Shown here: piece after piece, positions 24,431 through 36,538 of the stretch
How positions within the stretch are numbered: position 1 is the first letter of the stretch
Layout of the letters: the number at the start of each line of letters is the position of its first letter
Assembly (NCBI GenBank): GCA_951230915.1
Contig: OX579638.1
Location: forward strand, 20,540,696 to 20,604,695
Direction of reading: 5' to 3'
Length of the DNA stretch: 64,000 nucleotides
DNA from: Antitrichia curtipendula
Lineage: Eukaryota > Streptophyta > Bryopsida > Hypnales > Leucodontaceae
Position numbers and translations under genes: made by a program
Notes under the pieces: model-generated
Database searches by the model: none
Seen by the model: the letters and a program-made list of their open reading frames with translations, nothing else
Told to the model about the DNA's origin: nothing

Positions 24431-25505
24431 GTTGCTAGCATGTGAGCCTAGGATCTTGAGCCCATGAGCCTAGGAGCCTAAGCTCTTATATTATAGGTAC
24501 CTACATTATGAACACCTTCTATGGTTATAGAATATTAATATTACAAGTGTCTATGTTACAAATATGATAGAACCACCCATTACCAACCAAGGATCCATAC
24601 CCAACATGTATTGCGCAACTATTTTCAATTAAAGGTGGAACAAGTTTTTAACCAAAGTTTAAAATGTGATTTTTTCTCCTTTGCAAAGTTGGCACTAGAA
24701 GGTCATGACACATGTCTTGATGTAGTAAGCAAGAAAGTAGGAAGTAGTGAGTGGTAAAGTAGTTTTGGAATGATTGGAATTAGAAGAATCTATACTTTGA
24801 GTATGGGTTGAAGCTAACTTTTGGCTTCCAAAACTCATAGCAATTTGGATTTAAGGAACAAAATCATGAAAATTTGGGAATGTTGATCATGTCTATCTTT
24901 CTATAGGATAGTAAATTTATATTGTTTTCTACTACTCGAGAACATGTGCGAAATTGCTTAAGTGGTTGACTATGGATGGTTCTACCATACTTATGTTATA
25001 AGCATCTTCTATGATTTTAGAATATTTATATTATAGGTGCCTATATAAAAGGTACCTATGTCATTATGGTTGCTAGCATGTGAGCCTAGGATCTTGAGCC
25101 CATGAGCCTGGGCTCCTATATTATAGATATGTGTATTGTAGGTACCCTCCATACACTAGAAGAACCCCGTGTTTTTTCTGACGTCCAAAAATTCTGACGT
25201 CCAAATTTTTTTTGGACATCAAACATAACATTAGGATGCTAGTTTTGGTGTCATGGTTATAGGATGTTTACATTACATGCACCTAATTATATTATAGGTG
25301 TCTATATTATAGGCACCTTCTATGGTTATAGGATATTTATATTATAGGTATATGTTATAGGTATTTATGTTATAAACACCTTCTATGGTTATAAGATAAT
25401 TATATTATAAATATGTATGTTATAGACACCTTCAATGGTTGTAAAGTACCTACTTATACTTAGACTCAAGGCTCGTAGGCTCACATTTCTGCTAGCATCA
25501 TTGGG
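24431..25505. repeat. Repeat block with GCTAGCATGTGAGCC ends
   Basis: 'gttgctagcatgtgagccta' occurs directly at about 24431 and 25069. An inverted form ('taggctcacatttctgctag') closes the block at about 25478-25500. Between them the words 'ttataggta', 'acaccttctatggtta' and 'tatgttata' recur about every 50 bp. It is probably a decayed element or minisatellite of unknown type. Confidence 0.6.
25154..25215. mobile_element. Solo CACTA-type terminus
   Basis: CACTAGAAGAACCCCGTG followed by gacgtccaaaa motifs matches the left end of the complete CACTA element at 56118, including the preceding ATA. No matching right end was found nearby, so this is a truncated or broken copy. Confidence 0.55.
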
Positions 25506-25956
25506 TGCCTGAAATTCATTTTCTTTCTTGTAGGAACAATGGAACTTTAGGGTTTTAAAAAGTTTCAAAACATTATGATGAAAATTGAGATTGTAGAGGC
25601 CTACTATAATCTATTTTGTTCCCTAAAGAAAAAATGGTACTTTAGGGATTATCCATCATGCTTGAAGCTCTCATTGAAGCTCTTTAACCTTATAACAATG
25701 TTGTGGCCTAAAAGTGTCCAATGGATGATAAGTAATCTTTCTATGTAAGACAAAAGTAGTACAGATGTTCATTTTTAGAATTTTGTGCAAAAAAGGGAGG
25801 TCTTGCACAATATTTTGATCTCTAATGAATTTTCTTGATTTTTTAACCCTTCAATTTTTTGCCTGAGTTTTAACAAAAAACACTTCCAACTTTTCTAAAT
25901 TCAAGGTTTTTGAAAAAAGTTATTCTAATATGTCAAAATCAGTTTGAAATTCTACT
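25506..25956. repeat. Dispersed AT-rich repeat, copy 1
   Basis: The part at about 25715-25835, with 'tttctatgtaagacaaaagt' and 'gtgcaaaaaagggaggtctt', is also present at about 27605-27725 and 34135-34240. No ends are definable. Confidence 0.55.
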
Positions 25957-25960
25957 TTAA

Positions 25961-26930
25961 TCCCTAAAGGACCAAGTGTCCATTCAACGTACGCAAGAAA
26001 TCTTGGGTAGGTTCCTACAAAGTCATTTTCGGTTGGATGTCTATGAAATTTGGATACAATGTGTAAACATGTACCTCCTCCGTGAAAAACTAATTTTTTT
26101 TTCCGATCGAGTGCTTGGATCAAAAGTTATGTTGCCCTGAACTTTACAGGCAGCTTGGGCAATTTAGGAATCTTTGGAGAATCTTTTGCAAAAAAGATCA
26201 TCAAGTTTTGAAATTTGGCATATATATATCTAATAAAATATGGCATATATGTATCTAATAAAATATGGCATACAATTTTCCAAAAAATATAACTTTTAGT
26301 TTTTCAATCACATTTTACAAGGAGTCAAACTTTGTTAGCTATATTGGGGTAGTTTCAAAAAAAAACATTTTCTTCTAACTTCAAACCCTATTATCTTGCA
26401 ATTAGTGAAATCAAAACTCTTGAAATTTTTGCCAAATATTCCAAATGTTTGTCTCTAATTTTTCACCGTTTGGATTTCAAATAAAATACTTCTTCATTGC
26501 TCAAAAAAATGACTAGTGTATTGCCAGTTCACTTAACCTCCTTGCATGGCAGGGTGATTTAGAATAAGCTAGATTCTATATTTTCTTCTAAATTTTTTTG
26601 TGAGTGAACCTAATATCATATACTTATGAATGGTCAAAAATCTCATGTTCATGTAGAACAAAAAAAATTCTCCAAATGAGCCCGAAGTCTGCTGACCCTG
26701 TTTCGCAAGATTGGAAAAAAGTTTTTTTTCTCACTTCAAATGCTATAATCTTTCAATCCGCGCGGTGAAAAGGGCTGAAATTTTTTCGACACTTTGGTAA
26801 AATACTTCACTTTAGTTTTGTACGATTGAAGCTCCAAAAAAAAAGTTTTGATTTTCTTTTTTGAATAACATACCAAAAAGTGGCAGTTTTTGGAATTTCT
26901 CCCTGGAAAATCCCTGCGGTCCTTTAGGGG
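25961..26930 (+). mobile_element. TTAA element, subfamily C copy 1
   Basis: A 970-bp element between TTAA at 25957-25960 and 26931-26934. Ends are TCCCTAAAGGACCAAG and GCGGTCCTTTAGGGG. The interior differs from subfamily A over the left half but shares 'aaagtgtccattcaacgtac'-type sequence with 13591 and 43431. Non-coding. Confidence 0.85.
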
Positions 26931-26934
26931 TTAA

Positions 26935-27801
26935 ACACCTTCAGGGCTTACTCCTAAGAGATTAAAGATCCTATTTCCTTTTCTTATAAAATTTGGACAA
27001 GCTTAGTTGCCTTCATATTTTGAATTTTTTGCATAAAGTTAGAATAGATCCTAACCATCACACTCAACATGCAAAGCTTTGTTTTAGATTATTCCAATAA
27101 ATATTGAAAAAACTGTGAGGACTTTCTTTCCAATTTCAATGTCAACGCATATAACTAAATTGAATATACGAAATGATTGCATAGGGACTCCATTACACTA
27201 ATGCTACGAGTCTATTCAAAAAGGATAAAAATTTGAAGTGAAACTCCAAATTTTTTACTTTAAGGAAAAATGCAGGAACAAATCATTTACCCTGACTGAT
27301 AAAATTTTAAAACTTTGAATTCATATTTTGAATCCTAAACCCCAATTAATGACCCAGTCATTCTGATCTGTCATAGGGTGTTTTACCTTAATTGTCATGA
27401 TCCCACTGACCACTGACCACAACCTCTGCAGAGAAAAAAGAAATCGATGACATCAAATCAGAGCAAAATCTTCAGAAAGTCAGCGCCCTTCAAGTCAGAT
27501 TCGCTAACCTGGCCTAACCGGAGTTAAGCTGACCGGACCTTAGCATGTAACTTAACTGCAAAGGTAGGTCTCAACTCAAAATTTTAACCCATAAATGTCA
27601 TTGAGGACGTTTTCTGGTCGATGAATGACAAAGAATCTCTCCCTGTAGGACAGAAGTGCAACTACTCATCCACCTAATTTTATGCAAAAAGGGAAGATCA
27701 TCTACAATAGTTTGTCTTCCAATTAGTGCTTTTGTATTATTTTAATCCAACAATTCACACGGTGACAAATAGATGATTTCCATGGTTATGAGCCTGTTGT
27801 T
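26935..27801. other. Intergenic DNA with dispersed repeat copy 2
   Basis: A mixed-composition patch at about 27350-27560 has no recognisable exon. The dispersed repeat noted at 25506 recurs at about 27605-27725. Confidence 0.45.
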
Positions 27802-28054
27802 TAAGAGCATTGCCACCCATTCACGGCCAAAAAGGCACGGGGAATGGGGTGGCCAGAGCCCGGCTCCTCTCGGGTTCCATTTGGACGGGGATGCCCCCAC
27901 TCATTCACGGCCAAAGTTCATGGTCAAAGTCAATCTCACAAGTTAGTCGCGAGTTGGCAAACTTTACATGAAAGTTGTTAGGTTCGGGGAATTTGGGAAA
28001 GTTTAAAAATTTGGCAAATTGAATTTCTATTAAAAAAAATTCTCTAATTTCAAG

Positions 28055-31000
28055 AAAATGTCAAGTGTAGAAGTACGCTTGAGGTGTGCTTGAGGTAGAC
28101 CTCAAGCACACCTCAATCACACTTCTACAATTAAGCACTTTTAGGTTTTATTTTCAAATTGACCTCGTTGAACATTTTTTAAATTTTTTTACAGTTCAAG
28201 AAAATATCAGTTGTGAAAGTGTGCTTGAGATCTACCTCAAGCACACTATGAGCATTTCTAAGTTCTATTTCTAAAATTAACTTCTTTGAATATTTTTATT
28301 TTTAAAAATTTTAAAAATTAAAGACAATGTCAATTGTAGAAGTGTGCTTGAGGTGTGCTTGACGTAGACCTCAAGCACACCTCAAGCACACTATGAGCAC
28401 TTTTAAGATTTATTTAAAAATTGACTTCTTTTATTTTTATTTTTTTTTAAATTTAAAAATTTAAAGATAATGGCAATTGTAGAAGTGTGCTTGAGGAGTG
28501 CTTGAGGTAGACCTCAAGCACACCTCAAGTGCACTATGAGCACTTTTAAGATTTATTTAAAAATTGACTTCTTTTATTAATTTATTTTTTAAAATTTTAA
28601 AATTTAAAGACAATGTCAATTGTAGAAGAGTGCTTGAGGTGTGCTTGAGGTAGACCTCAAGCAAACTATGAGCACTTTTAAGATTTGTTTAAAAATTTTC
28701 TTCTTTTAGTTTTTAAAATTTTAAAATTTAAAGACAATGTCAATTGTAGAAGTGTGCTTGACGTAGACCTCAAGCACACCTCAAGCACACTATGAGCACT
28801 TTTAAGATTTATTTAAAAATTGACTTCTTTTATTTTTTATTTTTTTTAAATTTAAAAATTTAAAGAGAATGTCAATTGTAGAAGTGTGCTTGAGGAGTGC
28901 TTGAGGTAGACCTCAAGGACTTCTCAAGCACACTATGAGCAGTTTTAAAGTTTATTTAAAAATTGAGTTCTTTTATTTTTTTTATTTTTAAAATTTTTTA
29001 ATTTTAAAGACAATGTCAATTGTAGAAGTGTGTTTGAGGTGTGCTTGAGGTAGACCTCAAGCACACCTCAAGCACACTTCTGCAATTGACATTGTCTTTA
29101 AAATATAAAATAAAAATAAAAAGTTTCAAAGAAGTGAATTTATTAACCCCTAAAAGCCCAAGGAGTTTGGACAGAACACAAATGTGTTATAAAATATAAG
29201 TTCTACAACTTTTTTGAAGTTTGCATTAAAATAGATAATGTGAAGCACAAAAAGAAGAAAATATCCGTATGGTCAAAATTAAAAATTTATTTTTAGATTC
29301 TCTTCAAATGAATTTTGAAAATATAACTTCAAAAATTCACCAGAAATATAATTTCTATCTTTAGCAATTGAATTTTTGTTTGATTGGTCAAAATCGTGGT
29401 TTCTATTGATTTGTGAAAAAATGCATAAGATCCAGTAATGAAAACACAAACACTTTCCCCAAGTAGTAAATTTTTCAACACTAGGCAATACTAGACTCTT
29501 TGTGCTATTTCTCTTATAGTTTTTGTTTGACTGTAGCGATCTTAGTTTTGAATCTAAATATTGAAAGACAATCCAATCTTCTAAAAAAAAATTTGAAAAA
29601 AATTTTGAAAAAGGTTTTTTTCTGCCTGAAAAATCTGCCCGAAGTCAGGCAGCGACCATAAAATGGTCGTTTGAGAGCTTAGGGGTTAATCAAACATAGA
29701 AATGCTCATAGACCTCAAGCACACCTCAAGCACACTACGAGCAATTCTAAGTTCTATTTTTAAATTCACTTCTTTGAAAATTTTTATTTTTAAAACTTTA
29801 AAACTTTAAAGACAATGACAATTGTAGAAGTGTGCTTGAGGTTTGCTTGAGGTCTACCTCAAGCACACCTCAAGCACACTATGAGCACTTTTAAGATATA
29901 TTTAAAAATTGACTTCTTTTATTTTTTTTATTTTTGAAAATTTAAAAATTTAAAGACAATGCCAATTGTAGAAGTGTACTTGAGGTGTGCTTGAGGTAGA
30001 CCTCAAGCACACCTCAAGCACACTATGAGCACTTTTAAGATATATTTAAAAATTGACTTCTTTTATTTTTTAAAATTTTAAAATTTAAAGACAATGTCAA
30101 TTGTAGAAGTGTGCTTGAGGTGTGCTTGAGGTAGACCTCAAGCAAACTATGAGCACTTTTAAGATTTGTTTAAAAATTTTCTTCTTTTAGTTTTTAAAAT
30201 TTTAAAATTTAAAGACAATGTCAATTGTAGAAGTGTGCTTGAGGAGTGCTTGAGGTTGACCTCAAGCACACCTCAAGCACACTATGAGCACTTTTAAGAT
30301 TTATTTAAAAATTGACTTCTTTTATTTATTTATTTTTTAAAATTTTAAAATTTAAAGACAATGTCAATTGTAGAAGTGTGCTTGAGGAGTGCTTGAGGTT
30401 GACCTCAAGCACACCTCAAGCACACTATGAGCACTTTTAAGATTTATTTAAAAATTGACTTCTTTTATTTATTTATTTTTTTAAATTATAAAATTTAAAG
30501 ACAATGTCTATTGTAGAAGTGCGCTTGAGGTGTGCTTGAGGTAGACCTCAAGCACACCTCAAGCACACTTCTGCAATTGACATTGTCTTTAAAATAAAAA
30601 ATAAAAATAAAAAATTTCAAAGAAGTGAATATAATAATCGAACTTAGAAATGCTCAAAGACCTCAACCACACCTCAAGCACACTACGAGCATTTCTAAGT
30701 TCTATTTTTAAATTCACTTCTTTGAAATTTTTTTTTTTTAGAAATTTAGAAATTTAAATACAATGTCAATTGTTCAAGTGTGCTTGAGGTGTGCTTGAGG
30801 TAGACGTCAAGCACACCTCAAGCACACTATGAGCACTTTTAAGATTTCTTTAAAAATTGACTTCTTTTATTTTTTTATTTTTAAAAATTTAAAAATTTAA
30901 AGACAATGTCAATTGTAGAAGTGTGCTTGAGGTGTGCTTGACGTAGACCTCAAGCACACCTCAAGCACACTATGAGCACTTTTAAGATTTCTTTAAAAAT

Positions 31001-33010
31001 TGACTTTTTTTATTTTTTTATTTTTAAAAATTTAAAAATTTAAAGACAATGTCAATTGTAGAAGTGTGCTTGAGGTGTGCTTGAGGTAGACCTCAAGGAC
31101 ACCTTAAGCACACTTCTGCAATTGACATTGTCTTTAAAATAAAAAATAAAAATAAAAAATTTAAAGGAAGTGAATTTATTAATCAAACTTAGAAATGCTC
31201 ATAGACCTCAAGCACACCTCAAGCACAGTACGAGCATTTCTAAGTTCTATTTTTAAATTCACTTCTTTGAAAAAATTTATTTTTAAAATTTTTAAAATTT
31301 AAAGATAATGTCAATTGTAGAAGTGTGCTTGAGGAGTGCTTGTGGTAGACCTCAAGCACACCTCAAGCACACTATGAGCACTGTTAAGATTTATTTAAAA
31401 ATTGACTTCTTTTATTTTTTTATTTTTAAAAATTTAAAAATTTAAAGACAATGTCAATTGTAGAAGTGTGCTTGAGGAGTGCTTGAGGTAGACCTCAAGC
31501 ACACCTCAAGCACATTTCTACAATTGACATTGTCTTAAAATAACAAAATAAAAATAAAAAATTTCAAAGAAGTGAATTTATTAATCAAATTTAGAAATGC
31601 TCATAGACCTCAAGCCCACCTCAAGCACACTACGAGCATTTCTCTAAGTTCTATTTTTAAATTCACTTCTTTGAAAAATTTTATTTTTAAAAATTTAAAA
31701 ATTTAAAGACAATGTCAATTGTAGAAGTGTGCTTGAGGTGTGCTTGAGGTAGACCTCAAGCACACTATGAGCACTTTTAAGATTTCTTTAAAAATTGACT
31801 TCTTTTGTTTTTTTATTTTTAAAAATTTAAAAATTTAAAGACAATGTCAATTGTAGAAGTGTGCTTGAAGTGTGTGCTTGAGGTAGACCTCAAGCACACC
31901 TCAAGCACATTTCTACAATTGACATTGTCTTAAAATTACAAAATAAAAATAAAAAATTTCAAAGAAGTGAATTTATTAATCAAACTTAGAAATGCTCATA
32001 GACCTCAAGCACACCTCAAGCACACTACGAGCATTTCTAAGTTCTATTTTTAAATTCACTTCTTTGAATTTTTTTATTTTTAAAAATTTAAAAATTTAAA
32101 GACAATGTCAATTGTAGAAGTGTGCTTGAGGTGTGTTTGAGGTAGACCTCAAGCACACCTCAAGCACATTTCTACAATTGACATTGTCTTAAAATTACAA
32201 AATAAAAATAAAAAATTTCAAAGAAGTGAATTTATTAATCAAACTTAGAAATGCTCATAGAGCTCAAGCACACCTCAAGCACACTACGATCATTTCTCTA
32301 ATTTCTATTTTTAAATTCACTTCTTTGAAAGTTTTTATTTTTAAATATTTAAAGATTTAAAGACAATGTCAATTGTAGAAGTGTGCTTGAGGTGTTCTTG
32401 AGGTGGACCTTAAGCACACCTCAAGCATAGTATGAGCACTTTTAAGATTTATTTAAAAATTGACTTTTTTTATGTTTTTTATTTTAAAATTTAAATTTTT
32501 TTTAAGACAATGTCAATTGTAGAAGTGTGCTTGAGGTGTGCTTGAGGTTGACCACAAGCACACCTCAAGCATACTATGAGTATTTTTATGTTTTATTTTT
32601 AAACTGATTTTTTTTATTATATATATATATATATTTTTTGACATTTCAGAATTGTAGGATTGTGCTTGCGGTGTACTTGAGGTGTGCTTGAGGTCTATGT
32701 CAAGCACACCTCAAGCACATTTTCACTACTTACATTACCTGGAATTTAAAACAAAAATAATGTGAAATCTTTTAATAAAAATACTAAATTTAAACTTAAA
32801 GTGTTTGAAGTGTGCTTGACATAGACCTCAAGCACACTTAGAGTACATTTCCACTATTTTTATTGCTTTGGAATGGTAAAAAATTTAGAAAACTAAGAAA
32901 TTATTCTCAAAGTTAAAAAAGAATAATTAAAAATGCTTGAGGTGTGCTTGATATGTGCTTGAGGTCTACCAAGAGGTCTACCACAAGCACACCTAGAGCA
33001 CATTTTTACT
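28055..33010. repeat. Satellite array of self-complementary GCTTGAGG units
   Basis: About 24 recognisable forward units of roughly 125-145 bp start with 'gacaatgtcaattgtagaag'. They continue into a palindromic core GTGTGCTTGAGGTGTGCTTG / CAAGCACACCTCAAGCACAC around a TAGA centre, and end in 'tatgagcacttttaagattt' plus an A/T tract. About six stretches run in reverse orientation ('acttctgcaattgacattgt', 'gaagtgaatttattaatc'), so the array is a mix of tandem and mirror-image units. At inversion points the arms grow to about 49 bp, e.g. 29003-29051 with 29054-29102. Units diverge after about 32600. No coding potential. Confidence 0.95.
29147..29685. mobile_element. TTAA element nested in the satellite
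   Basis: A 539-bp insert between TTAA at 29143-29146 and 29686-29689, ends CCCCTAAAAGCCC and GCTTAGGGG. The host unit around it reads 'gaatttattaa' and 'ttaatcaaac'. Sibling units at about 31170, 31575, 31975 and 32230 read 'gaatttattaatcaaac' without the insert, so the TTAA was duplicated on insertion. Confidence 0.9.
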
Positions 33011-33651
33011 ACTTACATTATCTTGGTTTAATACAAAATCTTAAATTGAAATGTTTATAAAAAAAAAAAAGTCATTTCAAGTTAATGTCAATTTTTTTTT
33101 ATTCCAAGGCAATGTCAGTTTTAGTTCTTTATAATTACAAGTCTTCCTTGTCATTTTCCTTTTTCTTTTTTGGAAGTAAGTGAAATAAATTCCATTTCAA
33201 AGAGACCGGCATTGCTTATAACTTTGTACTTCATTGTATTCTTTCCTACCTTTTTTTTTTCCTTGAAATATATGGACAATTTCCATTGATAACAAAAACA
33301 ATACACGGGGGGCGGTGTGTGTTGTTCCCTTTCTTTTTCAATGAAATCCCCGTTTCATTTGTTTCAAAAAAAATAAAAAATAAATTCACGGCAACGAAGG
33401 AAACCTTGTTATTCCCTTTTATTGCCTCAGCAACTGGACAAAATTTAAAGTCTGACATCTCCTTGGGAAGAGAGTAAGCATACAAAGTCAACAACTTCCG
33501 GGGACGGGAAACTGCCGTTTGCGGAGACAATTGTGCCGTGACTGGTCACTTTTTGTCTTTCACCGGGCTTGCGGTGGCCCACATTTTCTTGGATGGCCCC
33601 GCCCAACCGCTGGGCTGGGAGCTTGGCCGTGAATGGGTGGAGATGCTCTAA

Positions 33652-35033
33652 GGATTAACTTGCAGGATAGAAATCCGTTTCATTTGTTTAAAACAAAACA
33701 AAAAACAAAAAACAAAAACAACATGCAGGATAAATGCAAAAACAATCTGCCCATTATTTAGGGTTGGTTAGTTTCATATTTCTCTTTATGTCACCTAGCA
33801 AATTTAGGGTCTTGGGTCAAATTTGTATCTAGGTCCCCCTCCCCCCAAAAAACTTCTATATTTTCTTCTAACGTGAAAACTTGGAATGAGTCATGTATTT
33901 ACATTTGCAATAGACAATAAATTCAAAAACAGATGCATTACATTATTTTCTCAAAAAATTGCTAAAATGACTTGCAATACAATAAGCTTCATAACTTTCA
34001 CATTAGGCATTGATTGAAATTAAAATTATATTTTCCAAAAGCTAATCAATTTTTCTATCTTTTAATAATGTTTCAAACTGCTTGTCCAAAATTGAGATCA
34101 TAGGTACCTATCCAAACCTTCAAGAGTTTTCCAAGGGCTGATGGAAAATCCTTCTATGTAAGACAGAAGTGCATATATTCATCCTTGAAAACTTTGTGCA
34201 AAAAGGGAGGTCTTACACGGTAGTTTGACCTCTAATGAGTGGTTTTTTTTTTTTTTCAAATAGATTATGCACACTATACCCCAAATGATGCCAATTCCAT
34301 AGTGACCAACCTGTCCTTTCACGATTAAACACCTAATTTAATTCAAAAGTCAGTGATTTTTACATTTCTCAAAGGTTGTTTTCATCCATTTCATCCACTA
34401 AGCATTTCATGTGCTTTGAATTTATTTTTTCTCTCTCGTGTACATGTAACCAACACTAGAATCAAGTCAAATTTTGGGCATAAATTGGCTAAGAACAAAT
34501 CACTAGGCATGACTACTAACTTGCTACATATTCTAAGGACAACATTATTTGGGGGGGATCAATGTATACTCTTTTAGATTAATAATTTAAGTTTCATTTG
34601 CATTTTGCATGTTTCATCCATTTTAAAAAGTAGATATAAATGAATTGCATCTCTCCAACAAAGATTCCTTTCTTCATTGCCCAAAATAAATGAAAAAAAA
34701 TCCCTAGGTAGGACCTCCAAACTGTTTGTTGTGCTCTCCTTTTTGTGCCCCACTAGGGCTTATTTTGGAAAAAATAATGCTAGATTGCACCAGAAAAAAT
34801 CAATTTGGTTAAAAAATGGCAAAAAAAACATAAATTTTTTCACCATAAAACTTCAAATAAAATAAAATTTTGGATGAAATTGCCAAATTGTGGATGAAAA
34901 CAAAATAATGGAACATGTGATATCATGTGCTATTCAATATGTGGATGAATATTGAAATTTGAAGCACCACTATAACATTTTAAATCATCACTTTGGCCCT
35001 TTATAAAAAATGAAAAAAAGGCCCGAATGTCCA
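33652..35033. other. AT-rich intergenic DNA with dispersed repeat copy 3
   Basis: The dispersed repeat at 25715 and 27605 recurs at about 34135-34240 ('tctatgtaagacagaagtgc', 'tttgtgcaaaaagggaggtc'). The remaining sequence is AT-rich with no gene. Confidence 0.5.
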
Positions 35034-36538
35034 TCACTTGAAAAATCCTAAACCTAACCTGAAGTTTAGCAACCGGATCCAGCGTGGCCCTTGGGCGTCC
35101 AGCCTGGACGTCCAGTCAGCACCCCTGAAATAGAGTTCAAGCCCCCCGCAAAATTCAAAGGAAGAGCACACAGGCTGGTGCCGCGATTGAAGGCCAAGTA
35201 CAGGTGCCCAGCCCCCCTCCAGGCGGCGCTTCTTTTGCGGCGTGTTCAGCGACTCACATGCGCTTCCCCCCCGCAATTCGCGCCTTCTCCGCAACAATTC
35301 CAAAACACTCCATCCGTTTGTAACTCAAGGTTCTGGTACCGTTGGCTCCCTCCGCCTAATTGGTTGCACCCAAACTCAAACTCGCAGTCCAGCCCTCATC
35401 GATGATCCCAGCGCTTCTCTCCAGCCCCTGTGCACAGCAATGGGTGGCGTGGTTTGTCGTAGATCGAAGCTCGTGAGGTTGGTTCAATCGAGGTAGCTAG
35501 CAAGAACCACGATGTCGGGTTTCATTTGCGCGCGCGCGCGTGGAGTGGTAAGCAGTTTGGGTTGAGAATGTGGTTATTCAGGGATGCGGATGAAGCGTTT
35601 CGCTTGGTTTGGAGATTTTCCATGAGGGTTGGGAGCTACTGGAGTTGGGTGCTAGCTAGCTGTGGAGATTCTTCATCATTCTCGGGAATGGCATTTTTCG
35701 TAAGTTTACTCGATCCATGATTGTGATTCTCGCTAGGATCGGTATTGGTTTCGGAATGGTGCGTTTCGTTGGGAGTGCGTGCGAAGTAATATTGTTTCCT
35801 GTCCCGAGGGAGAGCGTGGTACAGTGAGTAATGTTTGGCAGACTTTCGTGTGGTCTGTTCGTGATCATTAGTTCACGTGACGTGGCTTTAATGTGTGAGT
35901 CTGAACAATTTTTCTGTCACCCGCGACCGACAAGTTTTTTTGAATTGAATGCAGGTTCTCAAGGTGTAATCCCCCCGCAGGCTATGGGGGGTAGCGTAAC
36001 GTGGGACTGCAAGCGAACATGAAAACGGCATTGGGCGCAGTCAGTTGGTACCGTGGTTGCTAGGTCTCCGCGATGTGCACGCAGGTCACGAGCCATGAAC
36101 ATCAGTCGACATCACACAAGTGGGAGGAGGCGCGGAGAATGGTGCGGGTTTAACGATATTGCAGTCTTTCCGGAATGTCTTTCCAGCGATTTCATTTGGT
36201 GTTCAGGTGCTTACAACGTCCCACTTTCGGTGACGTCCCAATGTCATTCCCAGTGTCGTTCTAAGGTTACAAAGGTGATCACCATTTTTGAATGGGTGGA
36301 GGGAAACTGACAGCATTGTCAATGGGACGGAGGACAAAAAATTGATTGCAAGTGAATCCCACATGTGTATGCAGCAGCAATGGGATGGGCAAGGCATAGC
36401 CGGAGCGGCACAGGAGATGGCGGACACTGCGGACATAGGGCTCCATTTTTCATGATCCATGGTGGATTGACAGCACGCAGCAATAGTATTTAGCTAGTTT
36501 GAACAAGCTTCATTGATCTCATCGCCACTTGGGGCAAG
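35034..36538 (+). promoter_or_regulatory. GC-rich upstream region of the OVATE-like gene
   Basis: Base composition changes sharply from AT-rich to balanced at about 35040 and stays so into the gene, consistent with promoter and leader exons. A CG run (gcgcgcgcgcg) lies at about 35529-35540. A short ORF at 35440-35496 encodes MGGVVCRRSKLVRLVQSR and could be an upstream ORF. Possible splice signals (CGAG|GTAGCT at 35493, ttgaatgcag|GTT at 35955) are seen but unproven. Transcription start is unknown. Confidence 0.4.

Larger units (their letters stand above)
27805..33648. mobile_element. 5.8-kb Harbinger-like insertion containing a satellite
   Basis: The left end starts GAGCATTGCCACCCATTC and the complement of the right end starts GAGCATCTCCACCCATTC; both continue ACGGCCAA, giving 26 bp with two differences. 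TAA lies immediately outside both ends (27802-27804 and 33649-33651), as expected for a 3-bp TWA duplication of PIF/Harbinger-type elements. The GC-rich flanks (to about 27920 and from about 33480) resemble transposon subterminal DNA, and the centre is the satellite array. No transposase frame is present. The alternative, that two separate MITE fragments flank an independent satellite, is less simple. Confidence 0.65.

Noticed and set aside
28055..33010. CRISPR-like array
   Set aside because: Units are long, the spacers are themselves homologous, and the genome is a plant nuclear one.
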